In this document: positions 42,240 through 51,572 of the stretch, one piece after another | Layout of the letters: the number at the start of each line of letters is the position of its first letter | Numbering within the stretch: position 1 is the first letter of the stretch | Assembly: GCA_910579745.1 (NCBI GenBank) | Contig: CAJTVH010000008.1 | Coordinates: 29,722-93,721, forward strand | Length of the DNA stretch: 64,000 bases | Source: an uncultured Clostridia bacterium | Lineage (GTDB): Bacteria > Bacillota > Clostridia > Lachnospirales > CAG-274 | Direction: 5' to 3' | Made by a program: the position numbers and the translations under genes | The notes under the pieces: model-generated | What the model saw: only the letters and a program-made list of their open reading frames with translations | Database searches by the model: none | Told to the model about the DNA's origin: nothing

Positions 42240-45200
42240 CTATTCTTCGTCATCTTTAATTATCTCATCAATACCGTTTTCATCCTCAAAATCATCTAAA
42301 TCGCTGAAAAGCTCATCGTCTATCTCTATATCGTTCTCATCCTCGTCGATAAGAATATCATCGTCGTCTATCTCTATATCATCCTCATCTATCTCAAGGT
42401 CGTCTAAAAGCTCAGGATTGTTAAGAACCGTGTCAACAATGTCGGCTTCTTCCTCTTCCTTCTCCAAATAGTCGTCTTTCTCAACACCCTCAATATTCAC
42501 GTCGATAACGCCTATATCATCGTCATCAAGGTCTTCCTTTATTTCAACCTCTGTATCGTCCTCTCTGAGAACCCGAACGTCGAGTCCCAAAGCCTGGAGT
42601 TCTTTTAAAAGAACCTTAAAGGATTCTGGAACGCCCGGCTCCGGAATATTCTCACCTTTCACGATAGCCTCATAGGTTTTCACACGTCCGACTATATCAT
42701 CGGATTTAACGGTAAGAATCTCCTGGAGAGTGTAAGACGCGCCGTAAGCCTCAAGAGCCCAAACCTCCATCTCGCCGAAACGCTGGCCGCCGAACTGGGC
42801 CTTTCCGCCCAAAGGCTGCTGAGTAACCAGAGAATAAGGTCCTGTGGAACGGGCGTGAATTTTGTCGTCAACAAGATGATGAAGTTTCAGATAATGCATA
42901 AATCCCACAGTTGTAGGGTTGTCAAACTCCTCTCCCGTACGTCCGTCCCTGAGTTTGATTTTACCCGTGTTATTAATAGGCACGCCTCTCCATTCCTCAC
43001 GGTGAGCCTTATTTTTATCAAGATACTCAAAAATTTCCGGGTCGAGGACACTTTCCCATTTTTCTGAAAAGTCCTCCCACTCTAAATTAGCGTAATCGTT
43101 GGCGAGCTCAAGAGTATCCATAATGTCGATTTCCTTAGCTCCGTCAAATACAGGGGTCGCCACTTTCCAGTCAAGAACCTTAGCGGCGAGACTTAAATGT
43201 ATCTCAAGAACCTGCCCGATATTCATACGGGACGGCACGCCAAGGGGGTTAAGCACAATATCAAGAGGCCGTCCGTTAGGTAAAAACGGCATATCCTCAA
43301 CAGGAAGCACACGGGAAACAACACCCTTGTTTCCATGACGTCCCGCCATTTTATCGCCTACGGAAATTTTTCTTTTCTGAGCGATATAAACACGTACAAG
43401 CTGATTAACCCCAGGAGGAAGCTCGTCGTTGTTTTCTCTCGTAAACTTCTTAATGTCCACGATAATTCCGCTCTCACCATGAGGAACACGCAGAGAAGTA
43501 TCTCTAACCTCCCTCGCCTTCTCACCGAAAATCGCCCGCAGAAGACGTTCCTCCGCCGTAAGCTCTGTTTCTCCCTTAGGAGTTACTTTTCCGACTAAAA
43601 TATCGTTTGGCTGAACCTCAGCGCCGACTCTTATGATACCCTCCTCGTCAAGGTCTCTTAAAGCGTCCTCCCCGACATTTGGAATATCTTTGGTAATTTC
43701 CTCTTGTCCAAGCTTAGTGTCTCTAGCCTCCGCCTCATATTCCTCAATGTGAACAGAAGTATAAACGTCGTCTGCCACAAGTTTCTCACTGAGTAAAACG
43801 GCGTCCTCATAATTATAGCCCTCCCATGTCATAAACCCGATAAGAGGATTTTTACCAAGAGCCAGCTCGCCGTCTCTTGTTGAAGGTCCGTCGGCGATAA
43901 TCTGACCTTCTTTTACCGTGTCGCCTTTAAAAACAATCGGTCGCTGATTCATACAGTTAGATTGGTTGCTTCTTTTAAACTTAGTCATTTTATAGCGGTC
44001 TTTAGAGCCGTTTTGACATAAAACCACTATTTCTGAAGCGTCAACTTTATCAACTACTCCCGAATGCTTAGCCACAATAACAACACCAGAGTCTTTGGCG
44101 GTTTTATGTTCCATACCTGTACCTACCACGGGAGCCTCAGTCGTTAAAAGAGGAACCGCCTGACGCTGCATATTTGAACCCATAAGGGCACGTGTAACGT
44201 CATCATTCTCAAGGAAAGGAATAAGGGCTGTCGCTACCGATACAAGCTGTTTGGGAGAAACGTCCATAAGATCTATTTTATTGGCGTCCATCTCGACATT
44301 TTCCTCGCCGAGTCTCGCTGTAACTTTGGCGTTTATAAACTCGCCCTTTTCATTAAGTGGCTCGTTTGCCTGAGCCACAACATACGCTTCCTCCTCATCG
44401 GCGGTAACATAAATAAAATCGTCTGTAACCCTTGGAACCTCTCCCGTTTTGTCAATAATACGATAAGGTGCCTCAATGAAGCCGTACTCGTTTATTCTGG
44501 CGAAAGTAGCCAAAGAGTTAATAAGACCAATGTTAGGCCCCTCTGGCGTCTCTATGGGGCACATTCTTCCATAATGGGATGAATGAACATCGCGAACCTC
44601 AAAACCCGCTCTCTCTCTTGAGAGACCTCCGGGTCCCAAAGCTGAGAGACGACGTTTGTGGGTCATCTCACTTAGGGGGTTGTTCTGATCCATAAACTGT
44701 GAGAGCTGAGAACTGCCGAAAAACTCTTTAATGGCTGCTGTAACAGGCTTAATATTTATTAAAGCCTGAGGAGTGATAGCGTCCATATCTTGAATAGTCA
44801 TTCTCTCTCGTACAACTCTTTCCATTCTCGAAAGACCTATTCTAAACTGATTCTGCAAAAGCTCACCGACAGCACGAATACGTCTGTTCCCTAAATGGTC
44901 AATATCGTCTTTGTTCCCGATACCATAGTCGAGATGCATAACATAGTTTATCGATGCCATAATATCCTCAAGGGTAATATGTTTTGGAATAAGTCTTGTG
45001 ATATTATTTAAAATAGAGGCCTTTATTTCCTCTTTGTCATCGCTTGATGAAATTACCTCCATAAGAGCCGGATAATAAACTTTTTCTTTTATTTTAAGCT
45101 CTTTGGCGGTAAGTCCGTAAGGCTTTATAAACTCGTCGATAGAAACGGTAAGATTTGATAAAACCTTTACGTTTCTCTCCTCGTTCACTTCACCGACAAC

Positions 45201-46193
45201 AACCCAAATATAAGGAATGCCCGTATTTTGGATAGAATCCGCCAGCTCGGCGGTAATTTTCGTGTCTTTCTCGGCGATAACCTCGCCTGTTGACGGGTCA
45301 ACAACATTTTCGGCAAGCTTATATCCTCTCACTCGGTTTCTAAAAGCGAGCTTTTTGTTAAACTTATATCGTCCCACTTTAGCTAAATCGTATCTTTTGG
45401 GATCGTAAAACATATTATTAAGTAAGGTTTCAGAACTGTCGACTGTAGGAGGTTCCCCTGGCCTTATTTTCTTATAAATCTCAATGAGTCCCTCTTCTTT
45501 TGTTTTCGTCGTGTCTTTCTCAATAGTCGCCGAAATTTTTGGCTCATTTCCAAAAAGCTCAAGAATTTCCTCATCAGTTCCAATTCCTAAGGAGCGTATT
45601 AAAACCGTGACTGGAACCTTTCTCGTCCTATCGACTCTTACGTAAAACACGTCGTTAGAGTCAGTCTCATACTCAATCCAAGCGCCTCTGTTCGGGATAA
45701 CGGTCGAACTTAACAGATTTTTGCCGACCTTGTCTTTCTCAATAGCGTAATAAATACCCGGAGAACGAACAAGCTGGCTTACAATAACACGTTCGGCGCC
45801 GTTAATAACAAAAGTTCCCGTGTCCGTCATGAGAGGAAAGTCTCCCATAAAAATTTCCTGCTCTTTAATCTCGTCGATTTCTTTGTTTCTAAGGCGCGCC
45901 TTTACCTTAAAAGGCGCCGCGTAAGTCGCGTCACGTTCTTTACATTCGGGAATGTCATATTTAGGTTCGGAATCAAAAGTAAAATCCGTAAATTCAAGAA
46001 CAAGATTTCCGCTGTAATCACATATAGGGGAAATATCCTCAAAAACCTCCTTAAGCCCTTCCTCCAAGAACCACTTATAGCTGTCCTTCTGCAAAGCGAG
46101 CAGATTAGGCATCTCCAAAACTTCGTCTATCCTCGAATAACTCATACGAACCACGTCTCCAAGCTTGACGGGGCGTATTCTGTTTTTCTCCAT
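42240..46193 (-). CDS. rpoB: DNA-directed RNA polymerase subunit beta, with long acidic C-terminal tail
   Basis: RpoB forms the second half of the polymerase cleft and the rifampicin pocket. The normal body is present: rifampicin-region FFGSSQLSQFMDQNNPLSEMTHKRRLSALGPGG, GRHGNKGVVSRVLP, and the C-terminal GKAQFGGQRFGEMEVWALEAYGA. The frame is open to 46334, but AAGGAGTGAAGG precedes the ATG at 46193, which starts MEKNRIRPVKLGDVVRMSY. The conserved end (LLKELQALGLDVRVLRE) is followed by 106 more residues, of which I count 56 Asp/Glu. The ribosomal protein genes rplJ/rplL that usually precede rpoB are absent. A divergent SLH gene is upstream instead. Confidence 0.98.
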   Translation of the reverse strand: MEKNRIRPVKLGDVVRMSYSRIDEVLEMPNLLALQKDSYKWFLEEGLKEVFEDISPICDYSGNLVLEFTDFTFDSEPKYDIPECKERDATYAAPFKVKARLRNKEIDEIKEQEIFMGDFPLMTDTGTFVINGAERVIVSQLVRSPGIYYAIEKDKVGKNLLSSTVIPNRGAWIEYETDSNDVFYVRVDRTRKVPVTVLIRSLGIGTDEEILELFGNEPKISATIEKDTTKTKEEGLIEIYKKIRPGEPPTVDSSETLLNNMFYDPKRYDLAKVGRYKFNKKLAFRNRVRGYKLAENVVDPSTGEVIAEKDTKITAELADSIQNTGIPYIWVVVGEVNEERNVKVLSNLTVSIDEFIKPYGLTAKELKIKEKVYYPALMEVISSSDDKEEIKASILNNITRLIPKHITLEDIMASINYVMHLDYGIGNKDDIDHLGNRRIRAVGELLQNQFRIGLSRMERVVRERMTIQDMDAITPQALINIKPVTAAIKEFFGSSQLSQFMDQNNPLSEMTHKRRLSALGPGGLSRERAGFEVRDVHSSHYGRMCPIETPEGPNIGLINSLATFARINEYGFIEAPYRIIDKTGEVPRVTDDFIYVTADEEEAYVVAQANEPLNEKGEFINAKVTARLGEENVEMDANKIDLMDVSPKQLVSVATALIPFLENDDVTRALMGSNMQRQAVPLLTTEAPVVGTGMEHKTAKDSGVVIVAKHSGVVDKVDASEIVVLCQNGSKDRYKMTKFKRSNQSNCMNQRPIVFKGDTVKEGQIIADGPSTRDGELALGKNPLIGFMTWEGYNYEDAVLLSEKLVADDVYTSVHIEEYEAEARDTKLGQEEITKDIPNVGEDALRDLDEEGIIRVGAEVQPNDILVGKVTPKGETELTAEERLLRAIFGEKAREVRDTSLRVPHGESGIIVDIKKFTRENNDELPPGVNQLVRVYIAQKRKISVGDKMAGRHGNKGVVSRVLPVEDMPFLPNGRPLDIVLNPLGVPSRMNIGQVLEIHLSLAAKVLDWKVATPVFDGAKEIDIMDTLELANDYANLEWEDFSEKWESVLDPEIFEYLDKNKAHREEWRGVPINNTGKIKLRDGRTGEEFDNPTTVGFMHYLKLHHLVDDKIHARSTGPYSLVTQQPLGGKAQFGGQRFGEMEVWALEAYGASYTLQEILTVKSDDIVGRVKTYEAIVKGENIPEPGVPESFKVLLKELQALGLDVRVLREDDTEVEIKEDLDDDDIGVIDVNIEGVEKDDYLEKEEEEADIVDTVLNNPELLDDLEIDEDDIEIDDDDILIDEDENDIEIDDELFSDLDDFEDENGIDEIIKDDEE

Positions 46194-46450
46194 GGCGCCT
46201 TCACTCCTTAAAAAATAATAGTATAGTAAATTACGGAAATTTCTTCCGTGAGAAAACAAAACGTTAAACGCAAAAAATCGCCGACAAGCATCGGCAAATG
46301 TCAAAATATCGCCATTAACCAACTTAACAGCCACCCCGCTAAAAACGGCGAGCCTAAGCCGGCGCCGCTAAAATATCAGGTTTCTGTTATAATAGACCTC
46401 TCGGTGAGTTTCACGTTTCACATAAGTCGCTTTAGAAAAATAACTTTGAA
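46194..46450 (-). promoter_or_regulatory. rpoB promoter and leader with attenuator-like hairpin
   Basis: Read on the minus strand, a -10 TATAAC lies at about 46389-46394. A weak -35 GTGAAA (4/6) is 17 nt upstream. The leader of about 190 nt contains GCCGA-TGCTTG-TCGGC followed by GATTTTTT (46266-46293), which looks like a small intrinsic terminator ahead of the rpoB start. This suggests attenuation control. No known leader family was recognised. Confidence 0.45.
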
Positions 46451-46701
46451 AAAATATTTTAAAAAAATAATTGTTGAATTTAGTAAAATTATATGTTATA
46501 CTATATAAAAATTAAAAGAAACTATAATTAAAAGCTTAAAAAAATGTAATATTTCTAAAATATGTTTTTAACCAAATCACTTATAAAAACTATATTTTAC
46601 CACTTATCGATACATTTATTGATAATACCATATTTTAAAAGGACTGTCAAGTTCTTTTTTGTTTTTTTACGATAAATACATATAAAGGGGCATAATTTTT
46701 A

Positions 46702-48258
46702 ATGAAAAATAAATTCTACGCGAAAATAAAAAGAAATTTAATAAAAAAATTAAATTTAAGTCTGCTGATAGCCCTGTCCTTTACATTTTCAGACGTATAC
46801 GCCTATTCGGACGTGCCTAAGGGGCACTGGGCTGAAAAATATATAGAATCTCTCTCTGAGAAAGGAATTATCCAAGGTATCGGAAACGATAAATTCGGCA
46901 TGGGAAAACCCGTAAAACACTCCGAGTTTAGTTCCATGCTCGCCAAAGTAACCGGCGGTTCAGTCCTTCCTTCTGTTAAGGACGGTTATATCACAAGAGA
47001 AGAAGCCGCTGTAAAAATAGTGTCCCAAATAATATCTCTCTTAAATTGCGGAGATCTTTATAAAGATATTGAAGCAAAAGACTCCCCTTTCTCCGACGCT
47101 GACAATGGATTTATAACAATGGCGTATGATTTTGGAATCATAAGCGGAAAAGGTAATAACACTTTTTTACCGAACGATACGTTATCAAGAGAGGAAGCGG
47201 CTGTAATAATCCACAGACTCTACGAGAGATATAACTCCAAAATAAATTTTATACATAGTTTTTACGCTATATCCTCCTGGGCGCAGAGAGATTTGGCGGC
47301 TAAAACAGACTGTATTTCTTTCGGCTGGAGCAGACTTGAGTATGACAATAAAAAAGGAGTTATCTTAAATACCACATCTGAAAATAACAATGACTGGAAA
47401 ATACCCGACGGCTCTGATGAGGCGATTAATTATTTTAAAGAAAAAAATATCCCTATAAACTTAGCGGTAATTATGAATACTGAGCAAAATGGAAAAAACG
47501 ATGAAAACGCCTGTCGTACAATACTTTTAAGCGAGGAAAACAGAAAAAAAGCCATCGAGAGCATAATCTCCGCCTCATCCGATTTTAACGGGGTAACTAT
47601 TGATTTTGAGGGAATGAAAGGAGACGAGCTGAAAAACGGGCTTAACTTATTTTTAAATAAGCTCCGCCAAAATCTTCCTTCAGAAAAATCCATTTACACG
47701 GCGGTTCATCCTATAATGAGCGGTGAATACTATAACGGGTATGATTATAAAACTATCGGAAAAATCTCTGATATGGTAATTATAATGGCCCATGATTACG
47801 GAGCGTCCTCCATGAATGAGGAAGAAAGAAACGCCGGGTTTACAACAACTCCCGTAACTCCTTTTAATCAAATATACACAGCGTTAAAAGAAGCGTCGTC
47901 TCAAATCGATGATAAAAGCAAAATCTCGCTGGCGTTAAGCTTAGCCACGACATCCTGCTGGACATTAGATGAAAGCGGAAAAGTAACAAACGAGTACTCT
48001 GAGCACCCAAGTCAGGAAACCGTGGAAAAAAGGCTCTCTCAGCCTGATACCCTTATAGAGTATTCTGATAAATATAAAAACCCAAAAGCGGTGTATACTA
48101 ACGGCGAAAATCAAAAAACAGTATTATGGTACGAGAACTCTCAAAGCGTACAAGATAAAATCTATCTCGCTAAAATGTTTGGGATAAATAAAATCTCCAT
48201 ATGGCGTGTAGGACAGATAACTGACGACATATGGCGGACTATTGAGAATATGAGATGA
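46702..48258 (+). CDS. Exported SLH-domain protein with GH18-type glycosidase domain
   Basis: The 518-residue protein has a basic N-terminus and signal segment (LSLLIALSFTFSDVYA). SLH repeats follow: SDVPKGHWAEKYIESLSEKGIIQG and FSDADNGFITMAYDFGIISGKGNNTFLPNDTLSREEAAVIIHRL, with a short third unit between. A GH18 TIM barrel like YaaH/SleL peptidoglycan glucosaminidases occupies about 185-518. The catalytic segment GVTIDFEG puts the acid at about Glu303; the two earlier Asp positions of DxxDxDxE are Asn and Thr. SLH domains bind pyruvylated wall polymer, so this is probably a wall-anchored cell-wall hydrolase. GGGG lies about 10 nt before the ATG. Confidence 0.88.
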   Translation: MKNKFYAKIKRNLIKKLNLSLLIALSFTFSDVYAYSDVPKGHWAEKYIESLSEKGIIQGIGNDKFGMGKPVKHSEFSSMLAKVTGGSVLPSVKDGYITREEAAVKIVSQIISLLNCGDLYKDIEAKDSPFSDADNGFITMAYDFGIISGKGNNTFLPNDTLSREEAAVIIHRLYERYNSKINFIHSFYAISSWAQRDLAAKTDCISFGWSRLEYDNKKGVILNTTSENNNDWKIPDGSDEAINYFKEKNIPINLAVIMNTEQNGKNDENACRTILLSEENRKKAIESIISASSDFNGVTIDFEGMKGDELKNGLNLFLNKLRQNLPSEKSIYTAVHPIMSGEYYNGYDYKTIGKISDMVIIMAHDYGASSMNEEERNAGFTTTPVTPFNQIYTALKEASSQIDDKSKISLALSLATTSCWTLDESGKVTNEYSEHPSQETVEKRLSQPDTLIEYSDKYKNPKAVYTNGENQKTVLWYENSQSVQDKIYLAKMFGINKISIWRVGQITDDIWRTIENMR

Positions 48259-48300
48259 GATATAGTCAATAAATTTGAAAATTCTCAGCTATAAAACAGA

Positions 48301-48347
48301 CAAAGGTTATAAATATTTTTGTTTCACAAAAATATTTATAACCTTTG
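48301..48347 (+). terminator. Perfect 22-bp hairpin after the SLH-glycosidase gene
   Basis: CAAAGGTTATAAATATTTTTGT pairs perfectly with its downstream copy around a 3-nt loop. There is no strong T-tract beyond the stem on the plus strand, so terminator function is likely but not certain. Just before it, at 48261-48280, TATAGTCAATAAATTTGAAA resembles a MITE family 2 end. Confidence 0.6.
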
Positions 48348-48390
48348 GCGTGTAATCCCTCTTAAAAAGCGAAGACTTCCTCCGTAGGTT

Positions 48391-48473
48391 AAAAACGCCT
48401 TGTTAAAAATTTATATATGGCTAAATAATAAAATATTATTTGGCTATATATAAGTTTTTAACAAGGCGTTTTT
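48391..48473 (-). terminator. Terminator of proC
   Basis: AAAAACGCCTTGTTAAAAA pairs with TTTTTAACAAGGCGTTTTT, and the stem continues through TATATATGGC / GCTATATATA around an AT-rich loop. It lies 15 nt after the proC stop and ends in a T-run on the minus strand. Confidence 0.85.
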
Positions 48474-48487
48474 AATATCAAGAAATT

Positions 48488-49291
48488 TTACTTTTTACCC
48501 ATAGCTTTTGATTTTTTCTCACAAACTCTTATAGCCTCAATAACAGCGGTTCTCATTCCCAGTCTTTCAAGCTCCGCCACAGCCTCTATAGTTGTTCCCG
48601 CCGGAGAGCATACCATGTCTTTGAGCTCGCCGGGATGTTTTCCCGTATCAAGCACCATTTTAGCCGAACCCAAAACTGTTTGGGCGGCGAATTTATAAGC
48701 TTGTTTTCTCGGCATTCCGCCTAATACGGCGGCGTCCGCCATAGCCTCTATAAACATATACACAAAAGAGGGAGATGAACCGCTGACCGCTGTAACAATA
48801 TCCATCATTTTCTCAGGTACAATCTCGGCGATTCCAAAACAGTTAAAAATATCAGCGATTTCCTTAATCTCTTTTTCTGATACAGCCTCGTTTCCGCAAA
48901 CCGCCGCCATACCCTCTCCCACAAGGGCGGGAGTATTAGGCATAACCCTCACAATCTTTATCTCGCGCCCAAAAAGCTCTGAAACAGCGTTAATACTCTG
49001 CCCCGCCGCGATAGAAACCACAATACAGCCATCTTTTAAATCTTCCTTAATCTCTCTTATAACTTCCCCGTAAACGTTAGGCTTAATAGATAAAAACAAA
49101 ATATCTGAGTCCCCTGCGATTTCTTTATTATTTCCGCCGTCTTTTATTCCGTATTCTGAAACAAGCCTTTCCACATTCTCTTTAAATAAATCCACAGCGG
49201 AAATATCCTCCGCTTTATATTTTCCCGATGAAATCATTCCGCCTATAATGGCTCCGCCCATATTTCCACCGCCAATAAATCCTATTTTCAT
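48488..49291 (-). CDS. proC: Pyrroline-5-carboxylate reductase
   Basis: ProC reduces pyrroline-5-carboxylate to proline with NAD(P)H in the cytoplasm. The 267-residue product starts KIGFIGGGNMGGAIIGGM (Rossmann GxGxxG). It has the family segments IVRVMPNTPALVGEGM, VTAVSGSSPSFVYMFIEAMADAAV and the signature KDMVCSPAGTTIEAVAELERLGMR. The frame opens at 49312, but AAAGGAG fits the ATG at 49291 with 10-nt spacing. It is not adjacent to proA/proB and stands alone between SLH and surface-protein genes. Confidence 0.96.
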   Translation of the reverse strand: MKIGFIGGGNMGGAIIGGMISSGKYKAEDISAVDLFKENVERLVSEYGIKDGGNNKEIAGDSDILFLSIKPNVYGEVIREIKEDLKDGCIVVSIAAGQSINAVSELFGREIKIVRVMPNTPALVGEGMAAVCGNEAVSEKEIKEIADIFNCFGIAEIVPEKMMDIVTAVSGSSPSFVYMFIEAMADAAVLGGMPRKQAYKFAAQTVLGSAKMVLDTGKHPGELKDMVCSPAGTTIEAVAELERLGMRTAVIEAIRVCEKKSKAMGKK

Positions 49292-49397
49292 TTTTAACAT
49301 TCTCCTTTTCATTTTATTAGACTTCTTTTAAAAGCTTCATGGCAATTTTCAAAACTCTCAGAACTAAACAATAAAAAAAATTTACATATGTATTTTT

Positions 49398-50480
49398 TTA
49401 ATCCAAGTTTATATCTATATTATTTCTCTCGGCAAAATCAATGAGCTTAGCTATATACTCCTCATACTTTTCAGTAATCTCGTCGGCTTCTTTCTGATTT
49501 ACCGGCCTGTCAGAATTACTTAAGTCAAAGCAATACTCAGTTATTTCCTCCATAATACCCATAAACTCATCTCTCACTTTTGGCTCAATACAGCAGGCTT
49601 TCCCGCTTATACTCAAAAACATCTCTGAAAGCCGATTGCCGGCTTCTAAATTCTTCGATATATCGATTATCTCACCGTCATATACCTCTAACTCGTTAAA
49701 TTTTTTTAGGGTATACTTTTCATCTTCCTCGACAGCGGTTATATCTATACCGTTTTCCTTAGCGAAATCCTCAAACCGCCGTAAATATTTTTTCAGCTCG
49801 TCAGCAGCGCCGCCTACCGTCTTCTGATTGATATAACACGAACTTTCAACTTCCTCCATATATGTTAATAACTCACTTAAAACCTCCTTAAACATTTCTT
49901 TTGTCACACCGTCTGACTCGCTTATCTCTAAATCTATTCTTTTCCACAGTCCCCCTATCAAGCCAAATATTTTTTCTAATTCCTCCCTGTCAACGCTCAC
50001 AAAAACCTCAACAGTTTTAGTAGTTTTAAGCCATATAATATTAGCGCCGAAGCTCTCGGCAAAAACCCGTATAGGTACCAAAGTTTCTCCATTTATAAAT
50101 TTTATCGGCTCCCCAAGTGGAGTTTTTTTCTCACTGTCACCCCTCACAACGACTGTATTCTTGTCGCTCTTATCTGTATTTATATCCCATACAGTTATCT
50201 CATCTCTCCCATCAATAATTTCCAGCACTTTCTTATCGTCCGTACAGATCATTACAGCCTCTCCGTCACGGTCGCGCATATCAATAGAAATTCCCATAGC
50301 CTCGGCCGCCTCCCTGAGAGGAACCATAACCTTTCCGTTTTCAATTCTTGGTTGCTGGTCTGAAAAACTCACGTCTTTATTGTTTACCCTGACAGATATT
50401 TTATCATCTCCAAACACAGCGCTTAATGAAACCATTGTAAATATTACAGTACACGCTATCCCTATAATCCTTTTCAACAT
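49398..50480 (-). CDS. Exported protein: PF07833-like N-domain plus two helical modules
   Basis: The 360-residue protein has a signal peptide (MLKRIIGIACTVIFTMVSLSAVFG). A PF07833-like pair follows, with NGKVMVPLREAAEAMGISIDM and NGETLVPIRVFAESFGANIIW (to about residue 165). Two helical modules come next: one ending ELKKYLRRFEDFAKENGIDIT, the other ending EEYIAKLIDFAERNNIDINLD at the C-terminus. The same module occurs in the 35-38 kb island 11 kb away on the other strand. Its ATG is preceded by GGGAGG. It is followed by proC and preceded by a similar gene. Function unknown. Confidence 0.82.
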   Translation of the reverse strand: MLKRIIGIACTVIFTMVSLSAVFGDDKISVRVNNKDVSFSDQQPRIENGKVMVPLREAAEAMGISIDMRDRDGEAVMICTDDKKVLEIIDGRDEITVWDINTDKSDKNTVVVRGDSEKKTPLGEPIKFINGETLVPIRVFAESFGANIIWLKTTKTVEVFVSVDREELEKIFGLIGGLWKRIDLEISESDGVTKEMFKEVLSELLTYMEEVESSCYINQKTVGGAADELKKYLRRFEDFAKENGIDITAVEEDEKYTLKKFNELEVYDGEIIDISKNLEAGNRLSEMFLSISGKACCIEPKVRDEFMGIMEEITEYCFDLSNSDRPVNQKEADEITEKYEEYIAKLIDFAERNNIDINLD

Positions 50481-50641
50481 AATTTTTCCTCCCGCTTTCT
50501 CTTATAAAAATCAGTCAAAGACTATTACAAAACACTCTAAACCGACGGCGGATAACCTCGCCTTTGTATTAGTAAAAAGCTTGTACCCCTCTTAAAAAGC
50601 GTGGACTTCCTCAGTCAGTTAAAACATTCCTCAAGCCTGCC

Positions 50642-51388
50642 TCACTTTGTCCCATCAATATTTATATCAGCTTCCCTCACTATATCCATAACCCGTAACT
50701 TGATTTCCTTTACCATATCCGTTACTTTATCCACATTCTCCTGAGTATACTCCATTTCATCCAGAAGCGTCTGAATCTCATATAACTTGTCCGCAATACT
50801 GAAAAATTCATCCGCGATTTTCTCATCTAATACAACTCCGCTTTCCGCTATGCCTGTAAGTATCTCCATAAGCTCATCGCAGGCTTTTTCCAATTCGCTC
50901 TCGTCAACTTTCATCTCTATATTAATCTCAACAGTCCTGCTCTCCTCATTCCATATAACATCGGCTCCAAAACTCTCGGCAATGACACGTATAGGAACAA
51001 GAGTCCTTCCGTTTACGATTTTCGCCGGAGCGTCAATAGGAACACTTTCCCCGTCAATATAAACACCCCCTCCATTTACCTTAAATATTTCCTGGCCTTC
51101 GGCACCCATCGTCATTTCATCGCTTCCCACAGTCAGAACACCCATCTTTTCCCCGTCTGTACAAATTACCGTCTTCGTGTCAGCATCCCAGTCCACAGAA
51201 AGCCCCATTTCCTCTAAAACCGCTCGAAAAGGAATCAAAGTTCGTCCATTTTCAACTATCGGAGATTGGTCAAATTCCACCTTTTCGCCATTTACTTTAA
51301 CAGCTATTTCCTCCGCGCAAAAAACTGTATTAAGTGAACCGGCGGTAATTAAAGCCATACCCGCTAAAACTATAATTTTTTTTAACAT
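50642..51388 (-). CDS. Exported protein: PF07833-like pair plus one helical module
   Basis: The 248-residue protein has a signal peptide (MLKKIIVLAGMALITAGSLNTVFC). Two beta units follow, with NGRTLIPFRAVLEEMGLSVDWDADTKTVIC and NGRTLVPIRVIAESFGADVIWNEESRTVEI. This is the best match to the PF07833 consensus in the window. The C-terminal 80 residues are helical and end EIKLRVMDIVREADINIDGTK, a diverged form of the shared module. AGGAAGG lies before the ATG. It lies 161 nt upstream of the paralogue at 49398-50480 on the same strand. Function unknown. Confidence 0.83.
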   Translation of the reverse strand: MLKKIIVLAGMALITAGSLNTVFCAEEIAVKVNGEKVEFDQSPIVENGRTLIPFRAVLEEMGLSVDWDADTKTVICTDGEKMGVLTVGSDEMTMGAEGQEIFKVNGGGVYIDGESVPIDAPAKIVNGRTLVPIRVIAESFGADVIWNEESRTVEINIEMKVDESELEKACDELMEILTGIAESGVVLDEKIADEFFSIADKLYEIQTLLDEMEYTQENVDKVTDMVKEIKLRVMDIVREADINIDGTK

Positions 51389-51446
51389 AATATTATCCTT
51401 CCTATCTCAAAGTTATTATATATAAACCTCACCGCCCGTTTGTATA

Positions 51447-51490
51447 TAAAAAAGGTTGGGCTAAAAACTTCTCTTTTTGCCCAACCTATC
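51447..51490 (-). terminator. Terminator of the ugpC-type ATPase gene
   Basis: On the minus strand AGGTTGGGC, a 17-nt loop and GCCCAACCT are followed by TTTTTTATATAC. It lies about 80 nt past the ATPase stop and upstream of the next gene's ATG. Confidence 0.85.
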
Positions 51491-51572
51491 TGTCTTACAT
51501 ATCACGCTAAATTACAGAAATCAAATTAAAATTTAAAATAACTTTCCATATCTTTAAACACTATTTAAAATA

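Noticed and set aside
42211..42471. Serine-rich open frame opposite the rpoB acidic tail
   Set aside because: Poly-Ser is simply the antisense reading of Asp/Glu codons in the acidic tail. No RBS is present.
46194..46334. N-terminal extension of RpoB in frame to 46334
   Set aside because: The extension has no ribosome binding site, reads through a terminator-like hairpin and is unlike any RpoB. The ATG at 46193 has AAGGAG and matches the family start.
48261..48280. Full MITE family 2 copy after the SLH-glycosidase gene
   Set aside because: Only one end-like sequence (TATAGTCAATAAATTTGAAA) is present. No matching inverted end was found before proC, so it is at most a remnant.
30548..51388. 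Copper amine oxidases
   Set aside because: Several proteins match the 'copper amine oxidase N-terminal' domain family, but none has the catalytic domain with the topaquinone tyrosine and copper-binding histidines. The name is inherited from one domain only.
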